Shown: positions 1-6,529 of the stretch, in pieces
How the letters are laid out: every line of letters begins with the position of its first letter
How positions within the stretch are numbered: the first letter of the stretch is position 1
Assembly (NCBI GenBank): GCA_049790855.1
Contig: JBAQZJ010000515.1
Location: forward strand, 1 to 15,216
Reading direction: 5' to 3'
Length of the DNA: 15,216 bases
Source of the DNA: JACCRE01 sp049790855
Lineage (GTDB): Bacteria > Planctomycetota > Planctomycetia > Planctomycetales > Planctomycetaceae
Notes under the pieces: generated by a model
The model's database searches: none
Seen by the model: only the letters and a program-made list of their open reading frames with translations
Told to the model about the DNA's origin: nothing
Translations under genes and position numbers: made by a program

Positions 1-24
1 CGCTCCCTGACGGTCGCGGCTCTG
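1..24 (+). repeat. Dispersed intergenic repeat, copy 1
   Basis: This is one of four copies of a roughly 22-base element with core CCTGACGGTCGCG. It lies at the window edge, downstream of the M20 peptidase gene, and may extend further left. It is in the same orientation as the copy at 1398-1421 and matches it at 23 of 24 bases. No coding function is evident. Confidence 0.7.
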
Positions 25-96
25 ACTTTGCAAGATCGGGGCGGTGTGCATGCGAGACACATGCACCACAAGCTTCATCCGTGTTCAACGACGCAC

Positions 97-116
97 CGGC
101 AGGCTGACGCCTGCCG
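97..116 (-). terminator. Hairpin terminator of the M20 peptidase gene
   Basis: A perfect 8-base-pair GC-rich stem (97-104 with 109-116) closes a TGAC tetraloop. It starts 20 bases past the stop codon of the minus-strand peptidase gene. There is no clean U-run after it, so intrinsic termination is likely rather than certain. It could instead be a dispersed palindrome. Confidence 0.55.
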
Positions 117-135
117 CTCGCCTGCGAGACGCCCG

Positions 136-1275
136 TCACGCCCCGTCGACGCACCAGTGCTCGATCGCGCGGGAATACAGTTCGGTTCCACGCTCGAATT
201 GATCGAGTGCGATCCATTCGTCGCGGGTGTGTGCCTGTGCGATGTCGCCGGGTCCGCAGACGACGCAGCGGCCCAACTCAGAAAAGACCGCGGCATCGGT
301 TCCATAGCAGACGGTCTGCGCGGATTCGGCTCCCGCGATCCGAAGCATTTCCTGGACGACCGCCGACTGCGGGTCGACGGCGAACGGCCTGGCCTCGAAG
401 AAGACGTCGAGCGACAGTCCGCAGCGGTCCGCCGCCTCGCGGCAGCGATCGACGAGCGGCTCGACGTCCATGCCGGGCATCGGTCGGAAGTAGACCGTGC
501 AGACGGCTCGCGCAGGCTTCACGTTGATCGCCGGATTGTGATCGTTGATGCCGATGTTCCAACTGAGCGTCGGCGGCGAAAACCGATCGTCCTGCCACGC
601 CGGCGAGTTTTCCGTTTCGTCGTGGATCGCCAGCATCTCGTCGAGAAACGGGATCATCGCGAGATTCGCATTCCGGCCGGCCGCGCTGCTGCTGTGCGCG
701 GCTTCGCCCTCGCTGACGACCCGAATCGCATACGACCCTTTGTGTGCGGTGACGACCTGCAAACCGGTCGGCTCTCCGATGATTCCTGCCGCTCGGCCAT
801 CCTTCAACTCGCGATAAAGCTGCGATCGCTTCGCGACCTGTTTCGCACCGAGAAAGCCGACCTCCTCGTCGGCGGTGGCGACGAAGTACAGCGGGTGCTT
901 CAGGCGTGACGAATCGAACCGCGCCGCTGCGGCGAACATCGTCGCCAGCGACCCTTTCATATCGCAACTGCCGCGACCGTAGAGCCGGTCGTCTTGCACG
1001 ACGGGCGTGAAAGGGCCGGGCGTGCCGTCGAACCAATCATCGGCCGGCACGACGTCGGTGTGACCGAAATAGGCGAGACCACCTGCGGCCGCCAGCCCTT
1101 TGCGGCCGACGACGTTGACCTTCCGAAGGCCCGCGGCGTCCTCGTATTTAACGCGCTCGGTCTCGAAGCCGAGCGTTCGCAAGGTCGCTTCGACGTGGTC
1201 GCTGACGGCCGCATTGCTGACGCGGCTGACGCTGTCGAAGGCGACCAGTTCGCGCGCGTAATCGAGTGCTTCCAT
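136..1275 (-). CDS. M20-family metallopeptidase, ArgE/DapE type (probable acetylornithine deacetylase)
   Basis: This is a cytoplasmic di-zinc amidohydrolase of the M20 family. The best guess is N-acetylornithine deacetylation in arginine synthesis, but succinyl-diaminopimelate or acyl-amino-acid substrates cannot be excluded. The full ligand set is visible: H72 in GHTDVVP, bridging D105 in YGRGSCDMKG, catalytic E137 with E138 in ATADEEVG, E168 in GEPTG, and H349 in AHTRDEW near the C-terminus. The dimerisation/lid domain lies between about 175 and 285. Its 379 residues match the family norm (about 375-390). There is no signal peptide. The ATG at 1275 puts the N-terminus at the usual distance from H72; the ribosome binding site is weak (GGGAT). 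It is monocistronic, with copies of the dispersed repeat on both sides. Confidence 0.88.
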   Translation of the reverse strand: MEALDYARELVAFDSVSRVSNAAVSDHVEATLRTLGFETERVKYEDAAGLRKVNVVGRKGLAAAGGLAYFGHTDVVPADDWFDGTPGPFTPVVQDDRLYGRGSCDMKGSLATMFAAAARFDSSRLKHPLYFVATADEEVGFLGAKQVAKRSQLYRELKDGRAAGIIGEPTGLQVVTAHKGSYAIRVVSEGEAAHSSSAAGRNANLAMIPFLDEMLAIHDETENSPAWQDDRFSPPTLSWNIGINDHNPAINVKPARAVCTVYFRPMPGMDVEPLVDRCREAADRCGLSLDVFFEARPFAVDPQSAVVQEMLRIAGAESAQTVCYGTDAAVFSELGRCVVCGPGDIAQAHTRDEWIALDQFERGTELYSRAIEHWCVDGA

Positions 1276-1650
1276 CGCTGATCCCGTTCAAACGGCGTCT
1301 GGACGACAGCGTACCGCATCGTGCGTCGAAAATGAAAATCGGCAGTGACGGAGCCGCGACCGTCAGGGAACGTAACCCGACGCCCGACCTCGATGAACGC
1401 TCCCTGACGGTCGCGACTCTGGTCCGTCGTCGCGCGGATCGTTGGGGCATGGAGTAATTCGCGACGAGGGGGCGGTTCGCGGAAAACCGGCAAACCCGTC
1501 ACGGTCGGACGGATTCGACGAAGAGTCAGCACCGGCGTATCCGATACCACTGACACAATACGACAATCCCGACCGCCCGGATCGCGTCGTGTCCGGTGCC
1601 GGCGGGGGGGCTTGCCGTCCGACACGCCGGGGCGACGTGGAACTATGCAT
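1276..1650. promoter_or_regulatory. Divergent intergenic region between the M20 peptidase and BBP7 genes
   Basis: These 375 bases must carry the promoters of both divergent genes. The obvious structure is the inverted pair of dispersed repeats at 1351-1421. A run of seven G (1604-1610) lies about 40 bases before the BBP7 start. I could not assign -35/-10 boxes with confidence. Open frames through this region lack protein-like composition and are not called. Confidence 0.5.
1351..1421. repeat. Inverted pair of the dispersed repeat (copies 2 and 3)
   Basis: Copy 2 (1351-1372) is on the minus strand and copy 3 (1398-1421) on the plus strand. They are separated by 25 bases and complementary at 20 of 22 positions, so either strand could fold a long hairpin. 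The element sits in the leader region of the peptidase gene, about 75 bases upstream of its start codon, and on the promoter side of the BBP7 gene. It could be a REP-like palindrome, a regulator site or an RNA element; the sequence alone does not decide. Confidence 0.75.
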
Positions 1651-3036
1651 ATGACCGGCCGAAACCTTGCGATGACACTCGCGGCGTGGGGCTGCGGGTT
1701 GGCGACACCCTGCCTGGCACAAGGCTACGGCGGCGCGCCGGGCTACTCCGCACCCGGCGACGTCGTCACACTTCCGCCCGAGGCGGGCGGCTACGGCTAC
1801 TCGTCGGGCGCCTTCGGAGACGCCTCCGCCATGGGCGGCGTCTCGTCCCCCGGTTACGGAGCGCCGCCGGCGTATTGCCCGCCGGGCGGCGGCGAAGCCG
1901 CTTACTGTCCGCCAGAGCCGGAACCCTGGTGGAAGCGTCGAGGCTGCATGATCGACAAGCGGTGGCTCAAGCCCGCGCGCGGCTCGTTCGTGCGGCTCGA
2001 ATATCTCCTTTGGGAGATCGAGGAGCCGGGCACCGAGTCGTTCGGCGCACCGTTCCCGCAGGACTTCTCGCCGGGGACCGACATCGACTTCGACGAGAAT
2101 TTTCTCGACATCGACTTCGATCCGAGCGAGGGCTTCTTCGACTTCAATCCGGAACTCGGCACGTTCGGGCCGGTCTACGTTCCGAACAACGACGAGATTC
2201 AGCTCCGCGACAACAGCGGCGTTCGTGTGACGTTCGGAATTCCGACGTACGAGTACGGAACCATCGAACTGAGCGGCTGGGCCTTGGAACAGGCCAGCGA
2301 CCATTACGAGTTCCGCCCGCGGTTCGACGACTTCTTCTTTTTCTTTGGCACCACTCCGGCCATCTCCTTCGCGACCGACGTCGGCGACACGCCCGTGACG
2401 GTCGGTTTCGGACAGGTCGACACCGTTTATACAAGCGACCTTCTGGGGGCCGATGCGAACTTCGTCATCGATTCGCTCTCGCCGGAAGGAGAAGGCCTGA
2501 AGCTCAAACCGCTCGTCGGCTTCAAGTACGTCAGCCTGCAAGAGTTCCAGAGCGTCGCCGGATACTCGCCGACGTCGCCGTTGCTCGGTCCGGGGAACTT
2601 CGCGCTGACGTCGGACACCGACAACAACTACCTGGGCGGAACGCTCGGCCTGCGGACGGAGTTGGAGCACCGCTGGTTCATCCTCGGACTGCAGCCGGCC
2701 GTGACGTTCGCCGGCAACATCGCCAAGGCCCGCGTGCAGACGGCGCCGTTCTTCGATCCGACGGAAGGCACGCGCGAGACGTCGTCCGACTACTTCGACT
2801 TCGCGCCGATTCTCGACCTGAAGGCCTACGCACGCATCTGTCTGTCGGACAACCTGCGATTGAACGTCGGTTACGACGCGTTCTGGATCTCGAAGGCGTA
2901 TCGTGCCGCCGACGTGATCGATTACCGCGTCGACACCGACGGCGGCACGACTTTGGAGTCTGCGAGCAGCACGGAAAGAAGTGCCGACGACGTCGCCGTC
3001 GAAGGTCTCTCGGTCGGCCTCGAATACATCTTCTGA
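1651..3036 (+). CDS. BBP7-family outer-membrane beta-barrel protein
   Basis: A 461-residue predicted outer-membrane protein of the planctomycete BBP7 group (formerly DUF1551); its function is unknown. A signal peptide (about 1-23, ending PCLAQ) is followed by a Gly/Tyr/Pro-rich stretch with two YCPP motifs (about 24-90). The barrel opens at the family-typical aromatic strand FVRLEYLLWE (113-122). An Asp/Phe-rich acidic insert lies near 143-170. The last part has the typical NVGYDAFWISKAYRAADVID segment and ends in YIF, the aromatic C-terminus of outer-membrane barrels. The ATG at 1651 is preferred because GTGGA lies 9 bases upstream; an ATG at 1645 is almost as good, and a TTG at 1612 is unlikely. 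The gene is monocistronic and ends at a strong terminator. Confidence 0.82.
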   Translation: MTGRNLAMTLAAWGCGLATPCLAQGYGGAPGYSAPGDVVTLPPEAGGYGYSSGAFGDASAMGGVSSPGYGAPPAYCPPGGGEAAYCPPEPEPWWKRRGCMIDKRWLKPARGSFVRLEYLLWEIEEPGTESFGAPFPQDFSPGTDIDFDENFLDIDFDPSEGFFDFNPELGTFGPVYVPNNDEIQLRDNSGVRVTFGIPTYEYGTIELSGWALEQASDHYEFRPRFDDFFFFFGTTPAISFATDVGDTPVTVGFGQVDTVYTSDLLGADANFVIDSLSPEGEGLKLKPLVGFKYVSLQEFQSVAGYSPTSPLLGPGNFALTSDTDNNYLGGTLGLRTELEHRWFILGLQPAVTFAGNIAKARVQTAPFFDPTEGTRETSSDYFDFAPILDLKAYARICLSDNLRLNVGYDAFWISKAYRAADVIDYRVDTDGGTTLESASSTERSADDVAVEGLSVGLEYIF

Positions 3037-3066
3037 ACCGCCCGTCACGGCGATAGACACAAACGC

Positions 3067-3100
3067 AGAACGGCGGACGACCAAAGTCGTCCGCCGTTCT
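3067..3100. terminator. Bidirectional intrinsic terminator between converging genes
   Basis: A perfect 15-base-pair stem (3067-3081 with 3086-3100) closes a CAAA tetraloop. On the plus strand it is followed by CGTTTTG, and on the minus strand by GCGTTTGTG. It lies 30 bases after the BBP7 stop and 22 bases after the stop of the converging Met/Gly-rich gene, so it probably ends both transcripts. Confidence 0.88.
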
Positions 3101-3122
3101 CGTTTTGAGTGCGTTTCGAGGT

Positions 3123-4070
3123 TCAGCGAATGCGGCTGCGGACCGGTTTGGCCGGCTCGCCTTCGACCGAGACGTTCTGCGTTTTGCTCTCGTTGCCGCT
3201 TTGGGCCTCGGCGATCTTGCGGCCTTCGACCGCGGCGATCGACACGAGCGATTGGGCCGAGAACAGCGTTCGTTGCGAGAAGACCGGCGTCGGTGCGCGA
3301 CCGCCGACATGCTCGTGCTTCAGATTCGCCAGTTCGTTCCAGCTCATCTCGTCAGTCAGGTGCCAGGCGGCGGCCTGGGCCGTGTCTTCGTCAATCCGGC
3401 CGGTGCCGACCAGGTTGATCAACGCCTGCAGCGTTTCGTCTTCGGTGAACTTGTCGACGGGACGGATTTCATAGGCCATCCGCGGGGACGGCTCGGCCTT
3501 GCCGTGCTCCAGGCAGACCGAGCAATAGGGCACGCGAGCGACCGTCTCGGCTGGAATCGAGAAGAACCCGCCGCCTCCCATGCCGCCACCACCCATGCCG
3601 CCACCCATGCCGCCCATTCCACCACCCATGCCTCCCATGCCGCCACCCATGCCGCCACCCATGGCTTGTCCACCGCCCATGCCACCTCCCATGCCACCTC
3701 CCATTCCTCCACCCATGCCGCCCATGCCTCCACCCATGCCTCCCATGCCGCCCATGCCGCCCATGCCGCCGATTTGCTTGAAGACATGCACGCCGACAAA
3801 GCCGGCGGGCATCTTGACCGTCACGGGCTTGTCGGTCTTGTTCTCGATCAGCAGGTTGCCGCCCTTGGAGTCTTTGGGAATTAGACGGGCGTCGAGTTCA
3901 CCCGCATCGATGCCGGTGAACAGGTCGACCTGCCGGGCCGAGGGGTCGAACTTCAGGTTCGTGACGGCTCGTTTGGGTTCCTTGCCGGCCGATGCGGCAC
4001 CACAAAACAGGCCGAGCAAAGCGGCTGCCGCCAGGATGCGGGTTAAACAAGCGGTCGGACGGCGGAGCAT
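3123..4070 (-). CDS. Secreted Met/Gly-repeat protein of unknown function
   Basis: A 315-residue exported protein. It has a signal peptide (LRRPTACLTRILAAAALLG, cleavage likely after ASA near residue 28), then a short domain with a beta-rich look (about 35-100) whose LLIENKTDKPVTVKMPAGF stretch suggests an Ig-like or structural fold. Next comes a 68-residue tract built almost only of GGM and GGGM units (about 101-168), then FFSIPAETVARVPYCSVCLEHGK with a C-x2-C-x2-H cluster, and an alpha-helical C-terminal third. I know similar proteins from planctomycetes only as hypotheticals. Met-rich tracts and CxxC-H clusters can bind Cu(I), but this is speculation. The ATG at 4070 is chosen because the longer frame opens with GTG at 4082 and the signal peptide fits better from the ATG. 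The opposite-strand poly-proline frame is a shadow. Confidence 0.78.
   Translation of the reverse strand: MLRRPTACLTRILAAAALLGLFCGAASAGKEPKRAVTNLKFDPSARQVDLFTGIDAGELDARLIPKDSKGGNLLIENKTDKPVTVKMPAGFVGVHVFKQIGGMGGMGGMGGMGGGMGGMGGGMGGGMGGGMGGGQAMGGGMGGGMGGMGGGMGGMGGGMGGGGMGGGGFFSIPAETVARVPYCSVCLEHGKAEPSPRMAYEIRPVDKFTEDETLQALINLVGTGRIDEDTAQAAAWHLTDEMSWNELANLKHEHVGGRAPTPVFSQRTLFSAQSLVSIAAVEGRKIAEAQSGNESKTQNVSVEGEPAKPVRSRIR
3567..3770 (-). repeat. In-frame GGM/GGGM codon repeat tract
   Basis: About 204 bases of near-tandem 9- and 12-base units (plus strand: CCGCCCATG, CCGCCACCCATG) encode 17 GGM-type units with one QA interruption. The array keeps the frame open. Synonymous codons vary between units, so the repeat appears to be selected at protein level, but it is also prone to length change by slippage. 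Confidence 0.85.
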
Positions 4071-4462
4071 GGCGTTACTCACTAAGAGCCGGCTTCAAGG
4101 CGTCCGCCGCACAATCTCCGGCGGCCGGGGCACCGGCCGCGCGACGGACGTTCCTTTGTAAACAGCCTACCCGGCGCTGCTGAACGTTGACAACGGGGTT
4201 CCCGCCACTTTTCGCGGTTTCCCGAATTCCGGGACGATCCCCGTTCCGGATCGGCCGAATGTTCGATCTGCCTTCGTCTGCGAACGGCGAAAACCGACCG
4301 TTGCCGTCTTTCGGTGGCCGGTTCTAGCCGACTGCTCGGTTTTAGAGGTCCGCCGTCTCGCGACGATAATTGTCGAGGGAACATCCTTGATGATCGTTAC
4401 TGTGATGCCGGCATTTCCGATGGGGATGCCGGAACCTGGCTTCTCAAACAGCGAGGCCGCCT
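4071..4462. promoter_or_regulatory. Divergent intergenic region with a leader hairpin
   Basis: These 392 bases separate the Met/Gly-rich gene (minus) from the small lipoprotein gene (plus). A perfect 8-base-pair hairpin with a GGCA loop (4121-4128 with 4133-4140) falls in the probable leader of the minus-strand gene, about 50 bases before its start. A weaker 5-base-pair inverted repeat around an EcoRI-type GAATTC lies at 4220-4234. No convincing promoter boxes or additional genes are seen. Confidence 0.4.
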
Positions 4463-5077
4463 GTGCATCTCCGGCCGTCGATCATCAGGCGGGTCGGTCT
4501 GGCGTCGGCCGTGCTGGTCGGCTGCGTCACCGAGCCGCGCACCAGCGAGACGTCCCGCACGCCCGCACAAGGGGAAGGTCGGGTGGTCGCGCTCGTCTAC
4601 GAGTTGCACCCGGCCGGTGCGACGCCGTTCTTCGCCGCGATGGACGCGGAGAGATCGCGAATTCTGCCTGCCGCACTGGCAATCGAAGCGACCGAAGACG
4701 AGCGATGCGCCGGTCAAAGCACAGAATCGGCGAAGTCGGTCCGCCTGCAAATCACACCGGCTCACGACGGAGACGTCCGGGCGATCGCCACGGTTTCGGT
4801 GCGCGAACGACCGCAGGCCGCGTATGAACTGATTCTTTCCGCGACCGAACTCGACCTGATCGTCGGCGGCCTCCGCGGCAGCCGTTTTCTCGACGGGGGA
4901 AGTCGACCGGGCGGCCAGGCGTGGATCGAGGTCGGCTACGGCGACAAGACCGTCGGCAAAGAGTGGACGCCCGAGCCGCGGATCGACGACCTCGTCGAAC
5001 GCACGATTCAAAACGGACGCCGCATTCCGCTCGGCCGGCGACCGATCGTCGGACGGGCGGCCGTCATTTCGGATTAG
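4463..5077 (+). CDS. Small predicted lipoprotein, function unknown
   Basis: A 204-residue protein with an arginine-containing n-region (MHLRPSIIRRVG), a short hydrophobic core and the lipobox LVGC, making C21 the lipidated residue. The mature part has no motif that I recognise. It alternates hydrophobic and charged segments (VVALVYELHPAG, AYELILSATELDLIVGGL) and a Gly-rich stretch (GGSRPGGQAWIEVGYG). I can say only that it is likely a membrane-anchored periplasmic protein. The start is a GTG at 4463, supported by GCGAGG 6 bases upstream and by the signal peptide beginning exactly there. Its last 14 bases overlap the end of the converging leucine-rich-repeat gene. Confidence 0.72.
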   Translation: MHLRPSIIRRVGLASAVLVGCVTEPRTSETSRTPAQGEGRVVALVYELHPAGATPFFAAMDAERSRILPAALAIEATEDERCAGQSTESAKSVRLQITPAHDGDVRAIATVSVRERPQAAYELILSATELDLIVGGLRGSRFLDGGSRPGGQAWIEVGYGDKTVGKEWTPEPRIDDLVERTIQNGRRIPLGRRPIVGRAAVISD

Positions 5078-5945
5078 CGCCGGCCGCCGTTTCGAGTGTG
5101 CCGGCGTCGTATGCCGCCCAGAACTCGCTTGCCGGCAATTGCCGGTCGAAGTCGGTGCCCAGCGTTTGCAGAGACGGCATGCTGCGTACGACGTCGAGGC
5201 CGCGTTCGATCATTGACGGCGTGAAGATCAACCGCTCCAACGGCAGTCCGGCCAGCGGCGACAGATCGGTCACGGCGGCTCCGGCGATGTTCAATCGTCG
5301 GAGATTCGTCATCGTGCTCAGCGCCGACAGATCGTCGACCGGCGTGTTTTCAACGTCGAGACTGACGAGCGACAGGCCGGCGAGCGGTGCGAGATCGCGG
5401 ACGTTCGTCGAGGCGATCCAGAGCGTGTCGAGCGGCATTCCGGCCACCGGCTCGATCTCGTCGATCGGCGTCCCGACGACGTTAAGCTTCTCCAGCGGCA
5501 GTTCACGCAGCGGCTCCAGAGTACGGATCTCCGTCTCACGCAGGTACAACTCGCGAAGCGGCAGGCCGCGGAGTGCGGAAACGTCGTCGATCGGCGTGTT
5601 TTCCGCCGTCAGCAGTTCGAGGGGCATGCCTGCCAGCGGCGTCAGGTCGTCAACCGGCAAACCGCTGATTCCCAGCGCGACGAGCGGCAAGCCCTCGAGC
5701 GGAGCGAGGTCGGTCACGCCGGAATCGTGCAGTTCGATTTGCGTAATGACGCCGCCTTCGCGGACGAACTGGGCGTTCCCGTTTGCGCCAAGCCGACTGC
5801 GAAGCTCGCCGGCGGAGATTCCTTCCGGCGGCGTCGCCGGTGCGACGGGCACAGGAGGCGCGGCAGAACCGGACGTCGCGGCGTCGCCGTCACAACCGGC
5901 GGCCGACAAGACGGCAAGGGCAACAAGAAAGCCCACCGGTCCCAT
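5064..5945 (-). CDS. Leucine-rich-repeat lipoprotein
   Basis: A 293-residue predicted lipoprotein. Residues 1-18 (MGPVGFLVALAVLSAAGC) form a hydrophobic signal ending in a lipobox with C18, though without a basic residue at the start. After a Pro/Ala-rich linker come eight tandem repeats of 21 (once 22) residues with the pattern (V/I)DDLxPLxGMPLxxLxxxxTP, then a C-terminal cap containing ASEFWAAYDAG. Such repeats form a curved protein-binding surface; the ligand is unknown. The frame is open further upstream to an ATG at 5996, but that codon lies inside tRNA-Ala and gives the translated-tRNA sequence RRSWVRIPSAP, so the ATG at 5945 is chosen. That ATG is in the loop of the tRNA terminator hairpin and has no Shine-Dalgarno site. 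GTG (codon 4) and TTG alternatives exist. Confidence 0.75.
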   Translation of the reverse strand: MGPVGFLVALAVLSAAGCDGDAATSGSAAPPVPVAPATPPEGISAGELRSRLGANGNAQFVREGGVITQIELHDSGVTDLAPLEGLPLVALGISGLPVDDLTPLAGMPLELLTAENTPIDDVSALRGLPLRELYLRETEIRTLEPLRELPLEKLNVVGTPIDEIEPVAGMPLDTLWIASTNVRDLAPLAGLSLVSLDVENTPVDDLSALSTMTNLRRLNIAGAAVTDLSPLAGLPLERLIFTPSMIERGLDVVRSMPSLQTLGTDFDRQLPASEFWAAYDAGTLETAAGANPK

Positions 5946-5958
5946 CCGGTGGGCTTTC
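5927..5958 (-). terminator. tRNA-Ala terminator hairpin overlapping the LRR lipoprotein start
   Basis: A perfect 13-base-pair stem (5958-5946 with 5939-5927, read on the minus strand) has the 6-base loop AUGGGA. It begins 3 bases after the tRNA 3' end and is followed by UUGUUG, a poor U-tract; together with the UUU of the stem this gives a U-rich end. It fits an intrinsic terminator for the tRNA. The loop also contains the likely start codon of the next gene, so it may act as a control element. Confidence 0.75.
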
Positions 5959-6033
<75 letters not shown>

Positions 6034-6529
6034 GACGATTTTGACCGCATCGGGCGGAACGAACCGCACGTCGCGGCACGATGTGGGGTAGTGTAAGCAG
6101 GCCGTCGGTGCTTGAAAAGCCCGTCGGCATGGCTCATCAGCTTTTTCGACCGTGTCCGACCGACCCGCCTGCATTCCAAAGACGCCCGCGCGGCGTCGCA
6201 GGTTCGCTCAGCGGGCGGCCTCCCGGTCGCCGATGTTCGGTCGAGGCGGACCATTCAGTGAAAAATCGCAGGTGTCGCGGTTGTCCGGACCCGGCGTATC
6301 TTGACATTGAAATCGCGCCACAGCAGAATTTTATACAACCAAGTCCGATTACCGTTCGGTCACGGGCCGGGTTCGCTTCAAACGCCGCTTTCGGCGACGC
6401 TCACCTCATTCAACCTCTCGGTCGACTGCGGGCATTGGACGCAATTCTGGACATTCCGATTCGCCCTGCCGCTTGCCGGCCTTCCGAACCGTCACCTTCG
6501 TACCTTCCGGTACGACGTGGAGAGTCTTG
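6034..6529. promoter_or_regulatory. Divergent region upstream of tRNA-Ala and the pilus cluster
   Basis: These 496 bases contain no convincing gene: the open frames across them have an Arg/Pro-rich, non-protein-like composition. They hold a candidate plus-strand promoter near 6301 and a leader of about 190 bases before the first ATPase gene. The tRNA promoter should lie in the first 60 bases (minus strand), but I cannot assign it. Confidence 0.45.
6301..6329 (+). promoter_or_regulatory. Candidate sigma-70-type promoter of the pilus cluster
   Basis: A perfect -35 box TTGACA (6301-6306) is followed after 17 bases by CAGAAT (6324-6329, 4 of 6 matches to TATAAT). An AT-rich TTTTATACA overlaps just downstream. 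This is the only AT-rich patch in the region, about 200 bases before the first ATPase gene. Planctomycete promoters are poorly defined, so this rests on the general consensus. Confidence 0.5.

Noticed and set aside
1363..3084. Long minus-strand frame of 573 residues opposite the BBP7 gene
   Set aside because: It is Arg/Val/Glu-rich shadow coding from GC-rich third positions. The opposite strand has a signal peptide, barrel motifs and a terminator.
3580..4161. Plus-strand open frame encoding a Met/Pro-rich protein opposite the Met/Gly-rich gene
   Set aside because: It is the mirror of the GGM codon repeat. It has no signal peptide, no ribosome binding site, and its sequence outside the repeat is not protein-like.
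6332..6337. TATACA as the -10 box for the TTGACA at 6301
   Set aside because: The spacing would be 25 bases, too long for a sigma-70-type promoter. CAGAAT at 6324 gives 17 bases.
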